A stretch of DNA of 47,658 bases from positions 1 to 47,658 of the forward strand of contig NZ_JAURWM010000251.1 of assembly GCF_030654915.1 (NCBI RefSeq). The letters are read 5' to 3'. How positions within the stretch are numbered: the stretch's first letter is position 1; each line of letters begins with the position of its first letter. The DNA is from Phenylobacterium sp. Its GTDB lineage: Bacteria > Pseudomonadota > Alphaproteobacteria > Caulobacterales > Caulobacteraceae. Both the position numbers and the translations under genes were made by a program. Below the pieces are notes generated by a model. The model was not told the DNA's origin. It searched no databases and saw only the letters and a program-made list of their open reading frames with translations. This document shows, piece by piece, positions 43,042-47,658 of the stretch.

Positions 43042-44331
43042 ATGGCCGACACCACAGCAGAGCGTCGGCAGCGCCTTCGCTCCATCATCGGGGGCTCCAC
43101 CGGCAATCTGGTCGAATGGTACGACTGGTACGTCTATTCAGCCTTCACCCTCTATTTCGCGCCGATCTTCTTCCCGAAGGGCGACTCGACCGCGCAACTC
43201 CTAAACGCCGCGGCGGTCTTCGCGGTTGGGTTCCTGATGCGCCCCATCGGCGCCTGGTTGATGGGCGTCTATGCCGACCGCAAGGGGCGCAAGGCGGGGC
43301 TGACGCTGTCGGTGGCCCTGATGTGCGCCGGCTCGTTGCTGATCGCGGTGACGCCGGGCTATGCGACCATCGGCTGGGTCGCGCCGGCCCTCCTGGTGTT
43401 CGCACGCCTGATGCAGGGGCTGAGCGTGGGCGGGGAGTACGGCGCCAGCGCCACCTATCTTAGCGAGATGGCCGGCAAGGATCGGCGGGGCTTCTTCTCC
43501 AGCTTCCAGTACGTGACGCTGATTTCCGGCCAACTCCTGGCTCTAACCGTGCTGCTGATTCTGCAGGCGGTGATGCCCGAGCCTGAGCTTGAAGCCTGGG
43601 GCTGGCGCATCCCGTTCGTGATCGGCGGGGCGCTGGCCATCGTGGTCTTTTACCTGCGGCGCGGCCTGGCGGAGACGGAGTCGTTCAAGAACGCGCAGGA
43701 GGCCAAGGCCCCCAAGTCGAGCGGGATGGAGCTGTTCCGTAACCACCCGCGCGAGGCGCTGGTGGTCATCGCCCTGACGGCCGGCGGCACGCTCGCCTTC
43801 TACGCCTACTCGACCTACATGCAGAAATTCCTGGTCAACACCTCGGGCTTCAGCCGCGAGACGGCCACCTGGATCACCGCGGCGGCGCTGTTCTTCTACA
43901 TGCTGCTGCAACCAGCGGCTGGGGCGCTGTCGGACAAGATCGGCCGCAAGCCGCTGATGATCGGGTTCGGCGTTCTCGGCGTGGCCTTCACCTATCTGAT
44001 CTTCACCACCCTGGCGAAGACCGACGATCCCTACGTCGCCTTCGCGATCGTGCTGGGAGCGTTGGTGATCGTCACTGGCTACACCTCGATTAATGCTGTG
44101 GTGAAGGCCGAGCTGTTCCCCACCCACATCCGCGCGCTGGGCGTGGCTCTGCCCTATGCGCTGGCCAATACGATCTTCGGCGGCACCGCCGAGTACGTGG
44201 CGCTGTGGTTCAAGACGCAGGGGATGGAGAGCGGCTTCTACTGGTACGTCACGGCCATGATCGGTGTCTCGCTGATCACCTACCTGCGGATGCGCGACAC
44301 GCGGGCGCACAGCAAAATCATCGAGGACTGA
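43042..44331 (+). CDS. MFS transporter, metabolite:H+ symporter (MHS) family, KgtP-like
   Basis: A 429-residue inner-membrane carrier with 12 predicted helices. GNLVEWYDWYVYSAF in helix 1, RPIGAWLMGVYADRKGRK (motif A, loop 2-3) and GLSVGGEYGASATYLSE (helix 4) are hallmarks of the MHS subfamily, which includes alpha-ketoglutarate, citrate and proline/betaine permeases. The exact substrate is not readable; an organic acid is likely. GGGGGAGA precedes the ATG. It begins 60 bases past the dehydrogenase remnant. Confidence 0.94.
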   Translation: MADTTAERRQRLRSIIGGSTGNLVEWYDWYVYSAFTLYFAPIFFPKGDSTAQLLNAAAVFAVGFLMRPIGAWLMGVYADRKGRKAGLTLSVALMCAGSLLIAVTPGYATIGWVAPALLVFARLMQGLSVGGEYGASATYLSEMAGKDRRGFFSSFQYVTLISGQLLALTVLLILQAVMPEPELEAWGWRIPFVIGGALAIVVFYLRRGLAETESFKNAQEAKAPKSSGMELFRNHPREALVVIALTAGGTLAFYAYSTYMQKFLVNTSGFSRETATWITAAALFFYMLLQPAAGALSDKIGRKPLMIGFGVLGVAFTYLIFTTLAKTDDPYVAFAIVLGALVIVTGYTSINAVVKAELFPTHIRALGVALPYALANTIFGGTAEYVALWFKTQGMESGFYWYVTAMIGVSLITYLRMRDTRAHSKIIED

Positions 44332-44358
44332 GCCGGCGGAGGTCGGCCGTCCGACTTA

Positions 44359-44384
44359 GGAACCGGACCTGGCGGAATGGGTTG
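44359..44384 (+). promoter_or_regulatory. EcfG-like (general stress sigma) promoter upstream of the hemerythrin gene
   Basis: GGAACC at 44359-44364, a 15- to 16-base spacer, then GGTTG at 44380-44384 resembles the alphaproteobacterial general-stress promoter GGAAC-N16-17-CGTT, with one mismatch in the -10 part. It ends 56 bases before the hemerythrin start. Direct sequence match, function inferred. Confidence 0.45.
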
Positions 44385-44440
44385 AACGGCGTGTTCTTCC
44401 CTGGCGCGATGCTGCGCCCCCTTCGCGAGGATAGATTTCA

Positions 44441-44968
44441 ATGGCTAGTTCCGCGCCCGACGCTATCGCCCTGCTCAAGGCCGATCACCGCAAGGTGGAG
44501 GGCCTGTTCGAAGACTACGAGAAGGCCACCAACTCGACCAAGAAGGCCGCGTTGGTCCGGCAAATCTGTACTGAACTGACGGTTCACACCAAGATCGAAG
44601 AAGAGATCTTCTACCCCGCATGCCGCGGGAAGATCGAGGACGACACGCTGGACGAGGCCTATGTCGAGCACGACGGGGCCAAGATGCTGATCGCTGAACT
44701 GATGGACGGGGCGCCGGACGATGCGTTCTACGACGCCAAGGTCAAGGTGCTGTCCGAGGAGATCAAGCACCACGTCAAGGAAGAGGAAATGCGCTCGGAG
44801 GGCATGTTCGCCCAGGCGCGGGAAGCCGGTCTGGACATGGAGGCGCTGGGCGCCGAGATGCGGGCTCGGAAGGAAGAGCTCACCAAGGAGTTCAAGGCCG
44901 ATGGCCTGCCGATCCAGCGGACTCACACCATGACCGGCGCGGCTGTCGAACACGCTGGCATGGCGTAG
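44441..44968 (+). CDS. Hemerythrin HHE-domain protein
   Basis: A 175-residue soluble di-iron four-helix protein. Iron ligands are visible in LLKADHRKVEGLF, VHTKIEEEIFYPA, EHDGAK and IKHHVKEEE. Such proteins bind O2, NO or iron, or repair iron centres under stress. The C-terminal 40 residues are an extension ending in HTMTGAAVEHAGMA. A stress-type promoter lies upstream, consistent with a protective role. A hairpin follows the gene. Confidence 0.94.
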   Translation: MASSAPDAIALLKADHRKVEGLFEDYEKATNSTKKAALVRQICTELTVHTKIEEEIFYPACRGKIEDDTLDEAYVEHDGAKMLIAELMDGAPDDAFYDAKVKVLSEEIKHHVKEEEMRSEGMFAQAREAGLDMEALGAEMRARKEELTKEFKADGLPIQRTHTMTGAAVEHAGMA

Positions 44969-45016
44969 CGGATTCCGAAATCTGGTCGATGCTCGGCGCG
45001 ACCAGGTCCGGCCTTT

Positions 45017-45042
45017 GGCCCACGTTGTCGACGACGTGGGCC
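45017..45042 (+). terminator. Hairpin past the hemerythrin gene, possible terminator
   Basis: GGCCCACGT and ACGTGGGCC form a 9-bp stem around an 8-base loop, 48 bases past the stop. There is no T run, so it may be an mRNA-stabilising hairpin or an operator for the amidase gene downstream. Confidence 0.4.
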
Positions 45043-45118
45043 ATCGCGTTTGCCTTCGACGGTTGGACGGCGCGCCCACCTGTGGTCACGTGGGATCAAA
45101 TAGCAGGAGGGACGCGCC

Positions 45119-46531
45119 ATGGATTTCGAGGATTATCGCAAGCACGACGCCGTGGGCCTGGCCGGGCTGGTGTCCAAGGGCGAAGTGACGCCTCCGGAAC
45201 TGCTCGAGGCGGCGGTTGCCCGGATGGCGCAGGTTGATCCTCAGATCAACGCCGTGACCCTCGATCTGACCGAAATGGGCCGCAAGACAGCAGACCGTCA
45301 CATCTGGGGCGGGCCGTTGGCTGGGGTGCCCTTCCTGCTCAAGGACCTTGGCGCTCAACTGGCCGGGACCCCGACGACATCCGGGTCGGCGGTGTTTCGC
45401 GACCAGCTGGCGCCCGCCGACAGCGCCATCACCACCGCCTACAAGGAGGCCGGGCTGGTGATCTTCGGCAAGACCAATACGCCGGAGTTCGGCTTGATGC
45501 CGGTGACGGAATCGACCCTGCTCGGGCCGTGCCGCAATCCTTGGGATATCACGCGCACGCCGGGCGGCTCATCGGGCGGGGCGGCGGCCGCGGTCGCGGC
45601 AGGCATCGTGCCCGCCGCACACGCCAGCGACGGCGGCGGTTCGATCCGCACCCCAGCCTCGGCCTGCGGGCTGTTTGGGATGAAGCCTTCGCGCGGCCGC
45701 GTCTCGTTCGCCCCGACCGGCGAGGGGTGGGGCGGGGCTTCGATCCAACACGCCGTCACCCGTTCTGTCCGCGACAGCGCTGTCCTGCTGGACATTGTCT
45801 GCACCCCGCAGCCTGGCGATCCCTATTTCATCGCCAAGCCCGATCAGCCGTTCTTCAGCGAGGTCGATCGTGACCCGGGCAAGCTGAGCATCGGCTACAC
45901 GACCGCCGCCCTGGCCTCGCCGGGCTTGGATCCCGAATGTGTCGCCGCTGTGCTGGACGCGGCCAGGCTGTGCGAGGGACTGGGCCACAGCGTTGAGGAG
46001 GTGGTCATTCCTGGCGATCTGGCGGCCATGCAGCAGGGCGCCGGCGATGTGATCGGTGCGAGCATCGCCGCGACCCTGGACTTCGAGGGTGAGCGCCGGG
46101 GCCGCCCGGTGGGGGAGGGCGATGTCGAACTGCTGACCTGGCTCATGTATCAGCGCGGCAAGCAGGTTTCCGGCTCGACCTATGTGCGCGGGCTGGCGGC
46201 GATCCACGCTTATGGTCGGGCGGTGGCTGGCCTGTTCGAGCGCTATGATGTGGTGTTGATGTCGACCCTGGGCAGCCCGGCGATCCCGGTCGGCCACCTG
46301 ACCGAGGACGTCCGCGAGTACACGCAGCGGCTGTTCGCCTTCATGCCCAATACCCAGGCCTTCAACAACACGGGGCAGCCGGCGATGAGCGTGCCTTTGG
46401 CCTGGAGCCAGGGCGGCCTGCCGATCGGCCTGCAGTTCGTCGGGCGAATGGGCGCGGAGGCGGGCCTCTTCCGCCTGGCCGGCCAACTGGAGAAGGCGCG
46501 GCCCTGGTTCGATCGCGTGGCGGGGCTCTAG
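45119..46531 (+). CDS. Amidase (amidase-signature family)
   Basis: A 470-residue hydrolase with the Ser-cisSer-Lys triad: Lys75 in FLLKDLG, the paired Ser in GGSSGG (151-152) and the nucleophile Ser175 in DGGGSIRTP. GKTNTPEFG is the conserved preceding segment. Related enzymes split amides such as 6-aminohexanoate cyclic dimer, acyl amides or carboxamides; the substrate is unknown. AGGAGGGA precedes the ATG. The stop overlaps the convergent permease gene by 4 bases. Confidence 0.94.
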   Translation: MDFEDYRKHDAVGLAGLVSKGEVTPPELLEAAVARMAQVDPQINAVTLDLTEMGRKTADRHIWGGPLAGVPFLLKDLGAQLAGTPTTSGSAVFRDQLAPADSAITTAYKEAGLVIFGKTNTPEFGLMPVTESTLLGPCRNPWDITRTPGGSSGGAAAAVAAGIVPAAHASDGGGSIRTPASACGLFGMKPSRGRVSFAPTGEGWGGASIQHAVTRSVRDSAVLLDIVCTPQPGDPYFIAKPDQPFFSEVDRDPGKLSIGYTTAALASPGLDPECVAAVLDAARLCEGLGHSVEEVVIPGDLAAMQQGAGDVIGASIAATLDFEGERRGRPVGEGDVELLTWLMYQRGKQVSGSTYVRGLAAIHAYGRAVAGLFERYDVVLMSTLGSPAIPVGHLTEDVREYTQRLFAFMPNTQAFNNTGQPAMSVPLAWSQGGLPIGLQFVGRMGAEAGLFRLAGQLEKARPWFDRVAGL

Positions 46532-47316
46532 GCCTCGCGCCGCTTGCGCATCTGGAACAGGTAGACGGCGATCACGCCGGTGGCGACCAGGCCGATCAGC
46601 AGGGTCGAGACGGCGTTGATCTCCGGGCTGACCCCCAGGCGCACTTGGCTGTAGATGCGCATCGGCAAGGTGGTTGAGCCCGGCCCCGAGGTGAAGCTGG
46701 CGATCACCAGGTCGTCCAGCGACAGGGTGAAGGCGAGCATCCAGGCGGCGGCCACGGCCGGCGCGATATTGGGCAGGGTGATCGCGAAGAACGCCTTGAT
46801 CGGCGGGCAGCCCAGGTCTTGGGCGGCTTCCTCCAATTGGCGGTCAAAGGCCGAGAGCCGTGCCTGGATGACCACGGCGGCGTAGCACATGGTGACCGTG
46901 GCGTGGCTGACCGTCACGGTCCAGAACCCGCGCGGCAAGCCCAGCGAGACGAACAGCAACAGCAGCGACAGGCCAAGGATCACCTCAGGCATCACCAGCG
47001 GCGCGAAGATCATCCCGGAAAAGAGCGTGCGGCCTCTGAAACGGCCGGCCCGCACCAAGGCGACGGCCGCGAAGGTCCCGAGCACCGTGGCTATGGTCGC
47101 CGAGATAAAGCCAATCCGGAAGGTGACCCAGATGGCGTCCAGAAGCTGTTCGTTGCGGAACAGCGAGACGTACCACTTCGTGGAGAAACCGCCCCAGACC
47201 GTCACCAGCCGGCTGGCGTTGAACGAGTAGATCACCAGCAGGATGATCGGCAGGTAGAGGAAGCCGAAGCCGATCACCAGGCTGGCGATGTTGAAGGTCG
47301 TCAGGCCCCGCTTCAT
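46528..47316 (-). CDS. ABC transporter permease, PotI-like (polyamine-type)
   Basis: A 262-residue inner-membrane permease with about six helices. LEEAAQDLGCPPIKAFFAITLPNIAPAV, seen here in pieces, is the EAA loop that docks to the ATPase and is typical of PotC/PotI of putrescine and spermidine importers; AFTLSLDDLVIASFTSGPGS is equally diagnostic. ATG 47316 overlaps the TGA of the upstream permease as ATGA. Putrescine is the best guess for the substrate. Confidence 0.93.
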   Translation of the reverse strand: MKRGLTTFNIASLVIGFGFLYLPIILLVIYSFNASRLVTVWGGFSTKWYVSLFRNEQLLDAIWVTFRIGFISATIATVLGTFAAVALVRAGRFRGRTLFSGMIFAPLVMPEVILGLSLLLLFVSLGLPRGFWTVTVSHATVTMCYAAVVIQARLSAFDRQLEEAAQDLGCPPIKAFFAITLPNIAPAVAAAWMLAFTLSLDDLVIASFTSGPGSTTLPMRIYSQVRLGVSPEINAVSTLLIGLVATGVIAVYLFQMRKRREA

Positions 47317-47658
47317 CGGCCAGCCTCCATCAGCTTGGCCTGTTGGCGCTGGTAGAGGACGATCGGCACGACCAGGGTTACGAGCAGGACGATGGCCACG
47401 GCCGAGGCGGCCGGCCAGTCGCGGTTGGCGAAGAACTCAGTCCAGATGGTTTTGCCGAGCATCAGGGTCGAGGACCCGCCGAGCAGGTCGGGGATCACGA
47501 ACTCGCCGACCATCGGGATGAAGCACAACAGGCAGCCGGCCACCACGCCCGGGATCGAGAGCGGCCAGGTGACCTGCCAGAAGCTCTTCCACGGCGGCGA
47601 GCCGAGGTCGGCGGCCGCCTCCAGCAGCGTATGGTCCATCCGCTCCAGCGCCGCATAG
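47313..47658 (-). CDS. ABC transporter permease, PotH-like (partial, 5' part outside window)
   Basis: The last 115 codons of the partner permease. It contains the EAA loop (LLEAAADLGSPPWKSFWQVTWPLSIPG) in pieces, GEFVIPDLLGG, a PotB/PotH hallmark, and the final helix AIVLLVTLVVPIVLY. The gene continues beyond the right edge, as do presumably the ATPase and binding-protein genes of a potFGHI-type operon. It is translationally coupled to the next permease by ATGA. Confidence 0.92.
   Translation of the reverse strand, partial: YAALERMDHTLLEAAADLGSPPWKSFWQVTWPLSIPGVVAGCLLCFIPMVGEFVIPDLLGGSSTLMLGKTIWTEFFANRDWPAASAVAIVLLVTLVVPIVLYQRQQAKLMEAGR

Noticed and set aside
1..47658. CRISPR array, rRNA, prophage or insertion sequence
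   Set aside because: No regularly spaced repeats, rRNA signatures, transposase genes or phage structural genes were seen.

Overview
The window is a GC-rich (roughly two thirds G+C) chromosomal segment of an alphaproteobacterium, most likely a Caulobacteraceae member (Caulobacter/Phenylobacterium-like). I base this on the protein families: a CYP153-type P450, a TonB-dependent receptor with its own TonB-like protein, DUF2336 proteins, hybrid histidine kinases plus a stand-alone Hpt protein, a PEPxxWA-type C-terminal sorting signal, and a CtrA-like DNA motif. There is no rRNA, CRISPR array, insertion sequence or prophage. One tRNA (Thr, anticodon TGT) is present. The species assignment is inference.

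Layout. 1-6.5 kb: 5'-part of a CYP153 alkane hydroxylase (cut by the window edge), a divergent FAD-dependent protein, a LacI regulator, a secreted M13 metallopeptidase and a TrmH-type RNA methyltransferase whose conserved start lacks a usual start codon. 6.5-10.2 kb: an XRE regulator, then a tightly coupled four-gene operon (two GNAT-like proteins, a cysteine hydrolase, a small protein) divergent from a LysR regulator; this is the least explained unit in the window. 10.2-15.5 kb: a soluble GAF/PAS hybrid kinase, a Baeyer-Villiger-type monooxygenase with a divergent TetR regulator, and a ClbS/DfsB-like protein. 15.5-21.1 kb: a three-gene ABC-2 exporter, a CinA/PncC domain protein, a ThiO-like FAD oxidase and an acyl-CoA dehydrogenase. 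21.1-26.9 kb: TonB-like protein, TonB-dependent receptor with a strong terminator, a lytic transglycosylase behind a CtrA-like box, and a class III CoA-transferase.

26.9-33.3 kb is a signalling neighbourhood: a membrane hybrid kinase divergent from a DUF2336-Nudix pair, followed by a DUF2336-nadK-Hpt operon on the other strand. 33.4-41.2 kb: glycerol kinase, a CHRD/PEP-CTERM exported protein, a class II aldolase-like protein with a clear terminator, and a translationally coupled RND efflux pair. 41.2-47.7 kb: a lipoprotein cytochrome c, a YaiI/DUF188 protein, tRNA-Thr followed by a fragment of a quinoprotein glucose dehydrogenase, an MHS-family transporter, a hemerythrin protein behind a general-stress-like promoter, an amidase, and the end of a polyamine-type ABC transporter operon (potH-like, potI-like) running off the right edge.

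Most genes are ordinary accessory or housekeeping genes. The places most worth a second look are the GNAT/hydrolase operon at 7.1-9.1 kb, the DUF2336/Hpt/kinase cluster at 26.9-33.3 kb, the scar behind tRNA-Thr, and the TrmH start.
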